Source: Forficula auricularia (Eukaryota; Arthropoda; Insecta; Dermaptera; Forficulidae). Taken from it: a stretch of DNA of 64,000 bases. Positions 25,053 through 36,006 of this stretch are shown here, in pieces; the first letter of the stretch is position 1, and every line of letters begins with the position of its first letter. The notes under the pieces are model-generated. The model saw nothing but the letters and a program-made list of their open reading frames with translations. It was not told the origin of the DNA and ran no database searches. The stretch lies in the NCBI GenBank assembly GCA_024734495.1, contig JALMQS010000153.1:5543294-5607293 (forward strand). The letters run 5' to 3'. Made by a program: the position numbers and the translations under genes.

Positions 25053-25428
25053 GAAAATAAAAACATCTAAACAAGAAAATACATCTCATTATTCAACCAG
25101 AATAAAATTCCTTGTCTTATTTGAACACCACATCTGGTTCAAAGGGCTTACATACCTCAAAACAGCATCCAATTATTATACATAAGCCATCAGCGCCTTC
25201 ATTAATATTTATTTTTAGCTAATGTTAAAAATGAGTCACAAATAGAATAATAAAATATCTCGAAAACTAAGCGAAATCTCAAAAAATGGTATTCTTCATT
25301 TTCGTTTTATTTTGGTGATCACTATAAGAATCCATCGTCAGATCGCAGCGCCACAGTTACAGTAGAATTGAAGGAGACAATAAAAGAGTGTGTCTTCTGC
25401 TGGAATTATAAATTTTATTTATTTATAA

Positions 25429-25476
25429 CGAGACTATAGTTTCGAGGGCTTTGCCCTCTTCATCAGTCTATTACAA
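25429..25476 (-). ncRNA. hammerhead ribozyme candidate (family A, intact)
   Basis: On the - strand: CUGAUGA (25460-25466), perfect stem II GAGGGC-AAA-GCCCUC, GAAAC (25439-25443), UAUA, GUC. Confidence 0.72.
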
Positions 25477-25542
25477 TGTATTCACAGGAATTCACTCATG
25501 AATGAAATGCTTTACATTTTTCATGGGTCATAGGTTATAAAT

Positions 25543-25595
25543 TACATAGACTGATGAAGAGGGCAAAGCCCTCGAAAAACTACTAGTCTCGTTAT
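25543..25595 (+). ncRNA. hammerhead ribozyme candidate (family A)
   Basis: CUGAUGA (25551-25557), perfect stem II, then GAAAAAC, CUA insert and AGUC. The two additional A residues after GAAA alter stem III. Confidence 0.55.
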
Positions 25596-25709
25596 AAATA
25601 AATAAAATTTGTAATTCCAGCAGAAGACACACTCTTTTATTGTCTCCTTCAATATATAAAAATTCTGCTACTCTCGGCAAAAACTTTCAATTTAATACAG
25701 TAGAATTGC

Positions 25710-26140
25710 CGATTGTATTTATTTTTTTTAAATATTCAATTGAACGTAAATAATTTGCAATTGAAGCGAGATCAGATAACGAACTTGGTCACCATTAATA
25801 TTTGGTTACTTCTAAATGGCCTTCTCGGGATGCATAATGCAGGGGAGTGCAATTTCCAGGTCCTTATGATTTATTTAAATTTGATGGATTTTGGGTGTGA
25901 TAATATTTCACCCCCGTGAGGGATCCTTTTTCTGCAGCTTTCCAAATATCATTAGTCCAGCAGTGCAAGCTCCTCAAATACCATATTCTCTTGACATTCT
26001 TTGAGATAACGACGGGGCTAGAATTTATCTCCATTATCCAGCTTCCAAATTTTTTTATCTCAATACCAAGTTTCTTATATTTTAACAGCTTTTCGGTCTC
26101 ACTTTTTTTTAAGTTTGGTATAAGAGGAACTGCCTAATCG
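25710..26140. other. intergenic, no recognised feature
   Basis: Short frames here have no recognisable homology. Confidence 0.4.
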
Positions 26141-26148
26141 ATTATTGT

Positions 26149-26583
26149 AAGGTGACCAACTTTTTACCATGAAAAGGAGGACGCAAATTAATTGAAGAAA
26201 AAAATATCGTAAAGAAAAGAAATATTTTATTCATTGCAACAAAAATACACTATAATATGATAAATGCATAATAAAAACATTAGTAGCATTTTATATTGTA
26301 ATTATGTTGAAAGGCCTTTTTTTATTTTTATTTAAACGAGTACTTTTCCATTGAGTGAATTATTTTTGTCAATATATCATCTCTTAACAATATAGTGGGA
26401 ATATCTGAAAAAGGAATGTCTTCATATTGAATTTATCTATAATAACTATTTATATAATCTCGATTGAATACGAAGATTTACAGATTAGTCTTCAAATATC
26501 GAAAAGGAGGACACGTTTCGGGGGAGGACAGAGCTTACAAAAGAAGGACTGTCCTCTCTAAAGAGGGACGATTGGTCACCTTA
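26149..26583. mobile_element. hAT MITE with 8-bp duplication
   Basis: Termini AAGGTGACCAAC and the inverse TAAGGTGACCAAT lie between ATTATTGT copies (26141-26148, 26584-26591). The ends resemble the hAT element at 40560-41568. Confidence 0.82.
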
Positions 26584-26670
26584 ATTATTGTGGCAATTTT
26601 TTTGGATTTATTGAGGAGAATGTCCGGTCTGTTGTAGTTGACTGTTTTATCAGTAAGGATAGGTCTATCC

Positions 26671-27351
26671 CAGGGGTCGGCAACCTTTTAAGACGGAAGA
26701 GCCATAAGTTACAATGTACAAAATTTCCCACTTTTCAAAGAGTCCCTAACATTTTTGTTTCAATATTATGGTATTTGATTAGGATTAGGTATATAAATTT
26801 GATTTTTGATTTAAAATAAATAGCTTTAAATCTGATATTCATATAAAAACATACAAATGTTTCGCACAAAACATATTAATGTATTTTAGCTAGCTCCGCT
26901 AGAATAAAAAAATTAGTAATGAAATTAATATAACTATAATTAACGCCAACTTAATCGCCTAAATGCCCTCCCGAAATGAAGGTAACCGAGCCGAACTGAA
27001 TATATCTTAACCGAACCTTACAAGGTTTGTTTGGAAACCCATTTCGAACCGAGATCATAAACCGAACCTGGTCAAGTTGTTTTGGGCAACTGATTCGTTT
27101 TAGCCTAAAATAATATAATTATTAATTATTATTATCATTTCCGTCCATAATTTGTATTAATTTGAAATTTTTTATTTATCAACCAACGTTTCGTCGACTT
27201 TGCTGACTTCTTCATGGCTTCAAATAGTCTTAGAAAAACTTGTCCTTATTTTCCTAATATAAACTTTCAAAATAATTATTAATATTTGCGCATGGAATTG
27301 GAGAGAGAGCCGCATCTTGACATCGAAAGAGCCGCAGGTTGCTGACCCCTG
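26671..27351. mobile_element. hAT MITE with 8-bp duplication
   Basis: Termini CAGGGGTCGGCAACCTTTT and its diverged inverse lie between GTCTATCC copies (26663-26670, 27352-27359), the classic hAT terminus. A hammerhead-like family E fragment (27185-27215, - strand, AUGAAGA core) sits inside. Confidence 0.85.
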
Positions 27352-27740
27352 GTCTATCCCAATAGAGGCTGACATTCGTATCTCAACAGACATGGGGGGA
27401 ATATTTATAGTATGGTGCTGTTGTTTTTTAATTTCAAGCAGCCCGTACTTAATTCTAATTTGCTGGTGAATTAGTTTAGCTAGTTGGTTGTGTCTTCCTA
27501 AGTATGCGGTTTCGGCAAGATCCGGGCAACCTCCAATGACATGTTAAATAGATTCCCCCATTTTCTGCATCGGTTTTCGATGTCCATTTTCAACATATGC
27601 CTATCGTTAGTTTTTAGTTCGTATCACTCTATCTTGGATAGCGGCCATAAATCCTTCTGTTTCTGGGTAGAGGGAGCCATCCACGGTCCATTGCATCTCA
27701 TCATCTCCATCCATTATTATTATTATTATTATTATTAGGT

Positions 27741-28192
27741 TTTAAGGTAGTTGTTTCACGATATGAGTTTTCTTAGGATTTTTTAGAAATTTATACCGAT
27801 TATTATTTAAATACTTCTGCATCGATTGATGGCAAAACGAAATTTATGAACAATATAGTTCCGGAGATTCAATTCCAAAGAGAGTTTTTCATACTCTTAT
27901 ACATTGCACTATACGGGATATCGGAAAGTTTACATACATATTTAATTATAATTAAGAAACTCTTCTTACCACTGTAATAAAAAACTAAACCAACATCAAA
28001 CAATAACGATTACACAAATGTTTATGTTTATATTTAAGTGTGAACCCGAAAATGTTTTTAATTCTAAACTGGCTACCAGCTAAGAAACATCAAATTTTCA
28101 ATATCCATACGGTATTGACTCCATGAAAAACAATATTTATAATTAAAAAAGACTGATGATGAAGTCTTCGAAACTATATTCTCAAACAAATA

Positions 28193-28230
<38 letters not shown>

Positions 28231-28790
28231 TATATATACAGATATATCATTTCGATATATATGTGTGTATGTTTATTTGCATCAAGCAGAGGACAACCTC
28301 TTTGTTTCTCTTTGTGAATCAACAACTCTGCTACTCTCGGCAAAACAAAAACTTTTCAATTAATAACTAATACATTTTTTAACAAAATTTTAATTCATAG
28401 TTACAACTCAGTTTCTGAGGTAATAATGAAAAATTTACACTAAAAACAAGCTGGCAACAACGCATATATTTAACCTAAAAAGTGGGTTAACTTTAGTAAT
28501 TTTTTTAACGTTTTTTCGCTTCAGCCATTGTCGCAACAGCTTTCATTCGCTTATTAAGACCTTTTGTTTTATAAATCTCCCTTTATAATGTACTTTATCT
28601 GAAATTTCTATGATAAAATACATACAAGCTTGGACAGTGTTGCCAATTTGTCAAACGAGCACGGGATTGGCTAGTAGTGGTACATAAACAGCAAAAAGTT
28701 TTGGGCTTATGAATTATGGATCCTTATTGCCTGTTCTATATACTCGAGCATTAACTTTTTGCTAGGATTGTCGCGAAACAACTACCTTAA
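27741..28790. mobile_element. family L TIR element with nested family J
   Basis: Ends TTAAGGTAGTTGTTTC and the inverse are flanked by TA. A family J repeat (about 28130-28360, with a shortened hammerhead at 28148-28190 and an AT microsatellite) interrupts it. Inverse remnants of the conserved DKVHYKGRFIKQK frame lie at 28520-28625. Confidence 0.68.
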
Positions 28791-28799
28791 GAATTTTTA

Positions 28800-29160
28800 A
28801 AAAAATCGATATTATCAAAGTAAAATTAATCACCTACATCTATATGATATTGAAATTTAGCACTCATAATTTTGACAGTAGGTATAATAAAAAATTCAAT
28901 TTGCAATTGGAACACCCTATAGATTCTATATTTATTTATTTACTTAAGCAACATGCGACATTGTATATTGAGCAACTAATAATTTGATATTATTGTATAT
29001 ACCTACCTAATATTAAGAATTATTTTTTGAAGATTTTATTTAATTAAATTTTTTATAGATTTTTGTTTCAAATTTTTGATTGCTTTTGCAATTTTCCCTT
29101 TGTGCAATTTTGAATTATAATAAAAAAAAATAAAAATCAATGGATTATTCTTTGAATTAT
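28800..29160. other. intergenic, no recognised feature
   Basis: Very AT-rich; nothing classifiable. Confidence 0.4.
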
Positions 29161-29185
29161 TTTTCCTTTTTCTTTTTATAAATTA

Positions 29186-29340
29186 CGAGGGTGAACCGCG
29201 ATTGAAATTAGGTTTACACGTCTTTGGAATTATTTTGGAATTCATTAGGTAATGCCCCTTCATCTATTGCCTTCTACTTGGAAATGAAAGTAGAAGTGGA
29301 AGTAGGTGTACACGTTATTAGGTCGCGGTTCACCCCTCGA
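29186..29340. mobile_element. small TIR element
   Basis: Ends CGAGGGTGAACCGCG and its inverse enclose about 155 bp; inner arms AGGTTTACACG and CGTGTACACCT also pair. Confidence 0.6.
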
Positions 29341-29429
29341 TTAATTACTTAAAGGGTTTGTTCAGTCTCATAAAATAAATATATAGAGTAATTTTAGACA
29401 ATTAACATTATTTATTGAATAGATTTACT

Positions 29430-29475
29430 AAACAGTTTCGGTCACCCCTGGTAGATCATCTTCAGTAGTACTGAA
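29430..29475 (-). repeat. hammerhead-like remnant
   Basis: On the - strand CUGAAGA, a spacer with poor pairing, and CCGAAACUG. Stem II does not close convincingly. Confidence 0.35.
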
Positions 29476-29673
29476 AATTAAAACAATTTTTCATATATAT
29501 ACAATCACACAAAATAAAAACAATAAAATTTCACATTCATACATAAGTACAAGATTTGGAATTTGTCAATTTGCATATACCGGCTGAGTTTTTTTTTATC
29601 TTGAGACAGTCTTATAATTCAAAAACAGTGCATTATATGAAAAAAAGTTTATTTATATCAAGGGGAAACTTAA

Positions 29674-29927
29674 TTGAGCCGTTTATTTTGAAAGTGGCCT
29701 AACTCCAATTTTGAAAAAAATGAGTTAATGACAGATTTAGTTAGACATAGATGTCTTCTTTTCAAATTTATAATATCATAGCCAAAGGAGTACAATATCA
29801 TCATGAATTCGTCAAAATAAATACATCAAAATATATATATAAATATATGTATTTATAAAAATATAAATACAAATATCTCAAAATAACAAATAATAGACTT
29901 AGGCCACTTTCAAAATAAACGGCTCAA
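29674..29927. mobile_element. family P TIR element (254 bp)
   Basis: Termini TTGAGCCGTTTATTTTGAAA and inverse, TTAA on both sides (29670-29673, 29928-29931). It is the shortest complete copy of the family at 8999-10719 and 32191-33971. Confidence 0.8.
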
Positions 29928-30904
29928 TTAAGCTATTGTTTGTCGACCCAGAACAAGCTTTCAAGGGTATTTCGAGGTCAAGTTCGGTTTTTTAAATGGA
30001 AACCTCATTGTTTATGTATATATTCTGAATCTACAAAAAAAACTGAACAACTTTTATTAGAACTATTTTTTTATACATCAAATAAAAAAAAAATATTAAA
30101 CCAATTATATCTCAAAAAACAATTCTAATAATTATTTTTAACAATCATTCAACTTAATTATCAAATAATAATGATCAAATTAATATTTAATTATAAATAA
30201 ATAATTTAATAATTTTGCGACACTGTTCAGAGACATTCCAGTGTGTTATTTCAAGTCTTCTGAATGAATTCCAATTCCAAATCTTTATTTTGGGATGTTT
30301 CACTTTCTTCGTAGCCATTACATTTCTTGTTTTTCTTTTCTTTTAAACAGATTTACAACACGATGAAATGAAGCTTTTGGGAGGGTGTATTCCTATCAGG
30401 AAAAAGCTCGGCATCCATTTCAATGGCAGCCCCATAACACTTCTTCCACATTCACCATAAATTATCACCATTTGTATTATAGTAATACAATATAACTATC
30501 TATTGGATTGACACGAGAAATAAACTTTTTTAAGCTCAAGAATTTTAAGTAGTTCTTTTAATTAGAAAATAATCTCTTAAATCTGTGTACCTACGTATAA
30601 TGAAGTTCTAAGATCATAAAATAGTAATTGAACATCGTAGAAGGTCCATACTGTTCCTTAAGCCAAGGTTTCCGTTTTGTATATAATTGTGTGAAATTTG
30701 AGGTGTTTCCAAAACCTCAAATTTCACACTACACCACAATTCTAAGATCATTATAAACACTTATTTTCATTATTGTGACTGTTCGATTTAATAAATATTT
30801 ATTTAATAATTAATTATTTAATCATTATTATTTAAATTAAGTGGATATCGATGAGGCAGTCCAAAAAAAGAAGAAGATAATTTACACTATCTTTTTATTC
30901 ATAA

Positions 30905-30950
30905 AACTGACGTTTCGGAGGCTATTCCCTCCTTCTTCAGGGTTTTTAAA
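30905..30950 (-). ncRNA. hammerhead ribozyme candidate (family E)
   Basis: On the - strand: CUGAAGA (30934-30940), stem II GGAGG/CCUCC, GAAAC, GUC. The + strand partner is deleted. Confidence 0.52.
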
Positions 30951-31221
30951 AGTCAGTGAAGGAAATCCAATGATATCCACTTAATTCACTTATCAGTCCA
31001 TCTCCAAAAATTACACTAATCTTATTATTATTTGATAATTAAGTTAAATAATTATTAGGATTTTTTCGAGATCTAATTGATTTAATATTTTTTATTATTT
31101 GATGTCATATAAAAAATAGTTCTAATAAAAGTTGTTCAGTTTTTTTTGTAGATTAAGTAGACCAGTATATAAACATATAGGTTTCCATTTAAAAAACAGA
31201 ACTTGACCTCAAAATATCGTA

Positions 31222-31398
31222 GTAAATTGGATTGTATCTAACTTTCTGAGATTTGGCTCGTGATTCCGGCTTCTTTCCTTCTACTCTGTTCTTTTCACGA
31301 TGACGGGGCCATCCCATACAGGCCTTTTGGGGATGCACCTTCTGGTGTATCTCCTTCTCACATCAATATCATTAAAAATAAAAAAATAAAAAAAAATA
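31222..31398 (+). mobile_element. 5'-truncated tRNA-derived SINE
   Basis: Matches the 3' half of the SINE at 13380-13719 (GTATCTAACTTTCTGAG and CCTTCTGGTGTATCTCCTTC) and ends in an A-rich tail. Confidence 0.8.
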
Positions 31399-31664
31399 CC
31401 CTTGAAAGCCCGTTCTAGGTCGCCAACAATAGCCTAGTTTAGTTTACCCCTGATGAAACTTTTTTCACTGTTTTTGATTTATAAGAATGTCTCAAGATAA
31501 AACACTTACCCGGTATATACAATCATAGAAAAAAACCCATAAAATTCCACATTCATACTTAAGTACAATTTCGTTCAAAATTTGTAATTTGTCAATATAC
31601 ATATATATAACTCATTATCAATTCATTAATATGGATACTTCAACAATTTTCAATAGATAAAATA

Positions 31665-32066
31665 GTTAGTTTTTAAGGAATTTGGTGTTGGTACTGGGTG
31701 AAACATTTTTTAAAATTATTGGATAAAAAATACTTGGTAGGTTTTTCTTTCCCCCCCCCCCCCCTACATCTACCTGAGTGTAGATCCTCATTTCTCAGAA
31801 GGCCATTCAAAATTAAACAAAATAGACTTCCTACCTTTCTCCCTCCACTAATTTTAAATATTTATCCTTTTGTTATCTTAAAAATAAATTTTACCATTGA
31901 CTTGTATTCAAATTCGACTTATCCAGGTCAGTTACTTTCTGTTTCTCCTGAAGATGGGTTAGTCACCCGAAATATATATATCGAGATTAAAGATTCTCCA
32001 AAAATAAATTCGTTTTATTTTTTATATCTTAATGTGAAACCTACCAAGTATTTTTTATCCAATAAT
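31665..32066 (+). mobile_element. family B hammerhead element, 9-bp duplication
   Basis: GATAAAATA lies on both sides (31656-31664, 32067-32075). It begins with the GGTGTTGG module; the left arm is interrupted by a poly-C tract (31750-31763), and the right arm retains a hammerhead. Confidence 0.72.
31938..31990 (+). ncRNA. hammerhead ribozyme candidate (family B)
   Basis: CUGAAGA (31948-31954), stem II GGGU/ACCC, GAAA (31969-31972), UAUAUA, AUC and GAGAUU. Confidence 0.52.
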
Positions 32067-32190
32067 GATAAAATAATTTATAAACAATTTGTCATTGAAT
32101 TTAGAATCTGATTTGAACTGATGATCAAAATTTTTTTCTCTATTATTACATTTTATAATTAAATCCCAATTTACTAAAATCTATCATTAT

Positions 32191-33971
32191 ATGAGCCGTT
32201 TATTTTGAAAGTGCCTTAAGTCCATTTATGTTCGAATCGAGATATTGAAAGATTTGCGTTGGATTAAATTTAAAAATATGGGTAACAGATATAACATTGT
32301 AGAATAATGTTTTTGGGTTTTTAAGGGTGTCAAATTTATCATTCCAATTAGCATAATTAACATTATTTAAGAAATAATATGTTTTTGATGGCTATGAATG
32401 GACTTCACTATCAATGAAATGACGTTTTCAATTCTTAAGAAAGCACAAGTCCATAGGAAAAGTAAATTTTCATTGAAATAAAAATAAATGTACCTATACA
32501 TTTTTAATAAGTTATAAGATCAAAAAAATATTCAACTTTTATTCTTTGATAGATAATTTTTATATATAATACATTAAAATTAATCTTGTTTTATTAATTA
32601 TTATTCAGTCTTCTCCAGTTTGTGTATGCGGGAGGGATTTAAAATAACTATGGTGTGCAGCAGGCCTTATTCTATAACTGGGCAAAATGGACACATGCCC
32701 AGGGGCGAAAGGGTTTTGGGGCGTAAAGGGGGCGCAAGAGAATAGAGAAAATTGGTCTCAAACAAGTTAATTACCAGATGACAAAACTGAGGTAGAAAAA
32801 AAATTAAACGCCTAGAGGTTAGGTGCTATAACCATAACGCCTTGTAACTGCAGTAGATTATAACTGCAAGATCTACAGTTTTTACATTTGCTGGTTGCCA
32901 GTCCGGGACACGGCGGGTCCATAGGTGATGGATAATGGAAAGACTCACCAAACTAACCGAATGTTTTCTACATTTGATTCAATCGCGAATCTAATGTAGA
33001 GAATTTTTGTCAAATATTGAGTGAAAATAATATCTGAACTTATATACTTCTAACTTGAAATAATGATATTAAATAAATTTTATAATTTTTCTCATTAATA
33101 TATCAAAGAATAATTGATACGTCAACGAGAATTATTTTGACCGTGCTTATTTGAAAAAGATATTTATCACGAGACTACTGCGGATTACGCTATTGGAGTC
33201 TGCGGAGTCTTAAGTCTGGACCAAGAGAGAAAAGATGTGATCCACTTAGCTACAATCCAACGTCATTTCGCGTATAGCCCGCTAGACATTCGGATGGATC
33301 ACCAAGTGAATTTGAAATCTCAGATGTTATATATTCGATCTCTATAAATATCTTTTTCAAATAAGCGCGGTCAAAATAATTCTCGTTGACGTATCAATTA
33401 TTCTTTGATATATTAATGAGAAAAATTATAAAATTCACCAAACTAAGGTGGAGTTAAGGAGAAATCCCTCCCGAACCAAAACTGGCAAAGATTAATGGGT
33501 GTAGAGGGGGGGGGGGGGGCACCAGTTTAATTTGCCACGAGGGTTAAAAACGGACTTGTAACAAATTTAAGAAAACTGTAGAAACAAGTGAAACAAGACT
33601 GTTAATGATGACTGGTTTTCAACGCAGATTGCGCTAGAACAATGCGCTTCTTTCTGTAGACAGGCGCTGTTCTGTTGTTTATAACAAATTCACTGCACAT
33701 TAATAATTCACCTGCTACTTTGATAATTAAACATAAGGCTGGGATCTGATAAAATTTGATTGCATAATATTTTTCATCACTTTCAAAATAAACTTTTTCA
33801 TCTCTTTCATTAACCAGCAAATTTTCATGTTACAAAATCTTAATGATTTTAAATATATTAGTAACAAGTTGCTTCAGAATGAAAAGATTATGTAAAAATG
33901 TAACTATTAAGGTAGCTAACTCGATTTTTTTGGAAAATGGACTTAGGCCACTTTCAAAATAAACGGCTCAT
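32191..33971. mobile_element. family P TIR element with nested LIR element
   Basis: Termini ATGAGCCGTTTATTTTGAAA and inverse, TTAT on both sides (32187-32190, 33972-33975). The interior has a family LIR insertion at 32957-33434 and no transposase frame. Confidence 0.78.
32957..33434. mobile_element. LIR foldback element, copy 1 (12-bp duplication)
   Basis: Flanked by TCACCAAACTAA at 32945-32956 and 33435-33446. One end has a hairpin (CTACATTTGATTCAATCGCG side) and about 110 bp of unique tail; the rest is a long inverted repeat that includes GACTACTGCGGATTACGC. No frame. Confidence 0.82.
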
Positions 33972-34137
33972 TTATTAATCTATTCTGGAAATATATTAAA
34001 AAGGACTAATTTATTTGTACATTTATACATATCTATATATATACATCTTTAATACATTTTTTTAATTAAACATTCATACCTGTCCAAGCTCACAATCAAT
34101 ACAAAAATAAAATTCACTCACAACAATGACACAATTA

Positions 34138-34401
34138 GGCTAGCTATACACAGTCGATTTTCAGTCGAGCGATAGTTTAGTTGATGGAGATAAATATATT
34201 AAGTTTAATGTAGGTGTATACAAAACACAACTGCAGAACAACTCGATTATTTAATAAAAATCAATCGATGAGCACTTTTGATAAAAAAATCGAGCTTAGT
34301 TAGTTAATTAGAGTTGGTTATAAATTGATAATGCATCACGATTTCAATCCAACCCAGCTAAATTGTTGGGTCGACTGAAAATCGACTGTGTGTGCCTAGC
34401 C
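34138..34401. mobile_element. Harbinger-like MITE
   Basis: Termini GGCTAGCTATACACAGTCGA and inverse (GGCTAGGCACACACAGTCGA), with TTA on both sides (34135-34137, 34402-34404), the PIF/Harbinger target. 264 bp, non-coding. Confidence 0.75.
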
Positions 34402-34515
34402 TTAGACTCGGAAATATTCTCTGAATCCATTTTAAAAATGACACAGTCATCAAAATTTTTCAATATAAATAGTGACAATAAGAAATTTAAAAGCTTTGGT
34501 ACGTACTGGTTATGT

Positions 34516-35085
34516 TAATTTTTAAAGGAGGATGAATAAAATTCACTTGCTTCTTTCCAGTAATTTTTTATTAATTCAAGTGGTTAATCCAAATATTTCG
34601 CGAGCACCACGGCATCTCTTCCTCAGTGGAAACTGCAAGGCCAGAATAACAGTGCAAGTGATTTTATAAATCACATTACACTGATGGATTTTTTCCAAGC
34701 TGTCCTTGTTATTGAACAAGTGAGCTAGATTATTGCCTATTTTCGGTACCAGGTTGATTTGGATACCCACTAACTCGCTGTTATTCTGGCCTTGCAGTTT
34801 TCACTGAAGAAGAGATGCCGTAGTGCTCTCAAAATATTTGGATTAGCCACTTAGAATATTTTATGAGTTCATAATAGAATTTAAATTCGACTTTTGAAAA
34901 CAATAAAGAAAGAAAATAAACTTTCTAATAAATGGCATCTTGATGGATATAATTTTCTCTTAATTTTTGAACATGGACTGCCTGATCCAAATCATGTAAT
35001 ATAAAAAATTCTCAATCTACTGATTCATTTTAACTTTTGAATTAATAAAAAAATCACTGGAAAGAATCAAGTGAATCCCATTCAT
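34516..35085. repeat. foldback with hammerhead-like motifs
   Basis: Arms near 34540-34650 and 34780-34860 share the GTTATTCTGGCCTTGCAGTT stretch in opposite directions. The - strand at 34590-34625 reads CUGAGGA...GCGAAAUAU and the + strand at 34805-34845 CUGAAGA...CUCAAAAUAU; both cores are degenerate. Confidence 0.5.
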
Positions 35086-35104
35086 CCTCATTTAAAAAAT
35101 AAAT

Positions 35105-35575
35105 AGTCACTCCTTTAAATTAGGGAACGAAGAAAAGATTTTGATATTATAGACGATATTATAGATCGAACCCGGGATCCTCGCATGTGCGCTGCGATGC
35201 CTTCCTTTATAAGAACCCTAGCTCTCATCCTCTCGGCCACTGATCCCCGAACTCAAGCTAATACCTAATGTCTATATGAATTTGGAATTTCATTTATTAT
35301 TTATATCTTTAATCTCCTCTTCGTTCATTTTCGCAGCTCTGTAGTCAAGCCAACTACAGAGCTGCGAAAATGAACGAGGAAGATTAAAGATTAAATAATA
35401 AAGAAATTCCAAATTCATATAGACATTAGGTATTAGCTTGAGTTCGAGGATCAATGCAGAAGGATAAAAGCTAAGGTTCTTATAAAAGCATCGCAGCGAC
35501 ATGCGAAGATCCCGGGTTCATCTATAATATCGTCTATAATATAAAAATATTTTCTTCATTCCCTAATTTAATTTA
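35105..35575. repeat. inverted duplication with tRNA-like segment
   Basis: Two arms of about 225 bp (both contain ATTAGGTATTAGCTTGAGTT or the inverse) meet at 35330-35365. Each arm has a B-box-like GAACCCGGGATC near its outer end and multi-base differences between arms. Confidence 0.65.
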
Positions 35576-35862
35576 ATATATGTCTTTCGACGCGGCCTCA
35601 TTGTGGTTGCGCCCCAGGGTAAAGAAAAATTATTTTCGACCTTTGGGTTCGCGATCGAGTGAGAGACGTTTGGATATAGTGACTCCTTTATTTTCCTTTT
35701 TGCCCATTTCATTTCGTAGAATTCTTGTGCCTTCGAAATCGAAATCATACTTATTTTTCTTTTTCCCATTATTTTGATTGCAATGTCCAAAGGGATTAAT
35801 TATCCTATTTCCCAATTTCCTTTCTTTTTCCCTTTTTCGACTCATCTGAATGTTATTTTTGT

Positions 35863-36006
35863 TTATTTTAGCAAATACTCATGAAGGAGAAGTTGATTGA
35901 CGTTTGTTTTCACGTTCTTATCTAAAATGAGATCCAGATGATTGTAGCCCTCGATCAAGTGAGCCGCTTTTATATTGGAGAGTCGAGATTTCAATAAATT
36001 GATATC
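35863..36006 (-). CDS. lipase terminal exon
   Basis: Acceptor CAG is at 36007-36009, stop TAA at 35863-35865. It encodes 47 residues beginning DINLLKSRLSNIKAAHLIEG with the catalytic His motif YNHLDLI. Confidence 0.88.
   Translation of the reverse strand, partial: DINLLKSRLSNIKAAHLIEGYNHLDLILDKNVKTNVNQLLLHEYLLK

Larger units (their letters stand above)
23785..25210. mobile_element. family K hammerhead foldback with nested LTR and family E
   Basis: Arms at 23785-24330 and 25000-25205 share GAACCAGATGTGGTGTTCAA in opposite directions. The left arm is interrupted by a solo LTR (23872-24213) and the centre by a family E foldback (24536-24890). Confidence 0.75.
25371..25695. mobile_element. family A hammerhead foldback, 13-bp duplication
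   Basis: The 325-bp element is flanked by TACAGTAGAATTG at 25358-25370 and 25696-25708. Two hammerheads face each other (- at 25429-25476, + at 25543-25595). It begins AAGGAGACAATAAAAGAGTG and ends with GCTACTCTCGGCAAAAACTT, the tail shared with family J. This is the best reference copy of family A. Confidence 0.85.
29933..31450. repeat. large palindrome with nested family E and SINE
   Basis: Outer arms (about 29935-30240 and 31020-31450) are inverse copies, e.g. CAACTTTTATTAGAACTATT. The centre has a small hairpin (30695-30735, GAAATTTGAGGTGTTTCCAA side) and a family E foldback (30850-31010). The right arm is interrupted by a SINE at 31222-31398. Confidence 0.7.
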
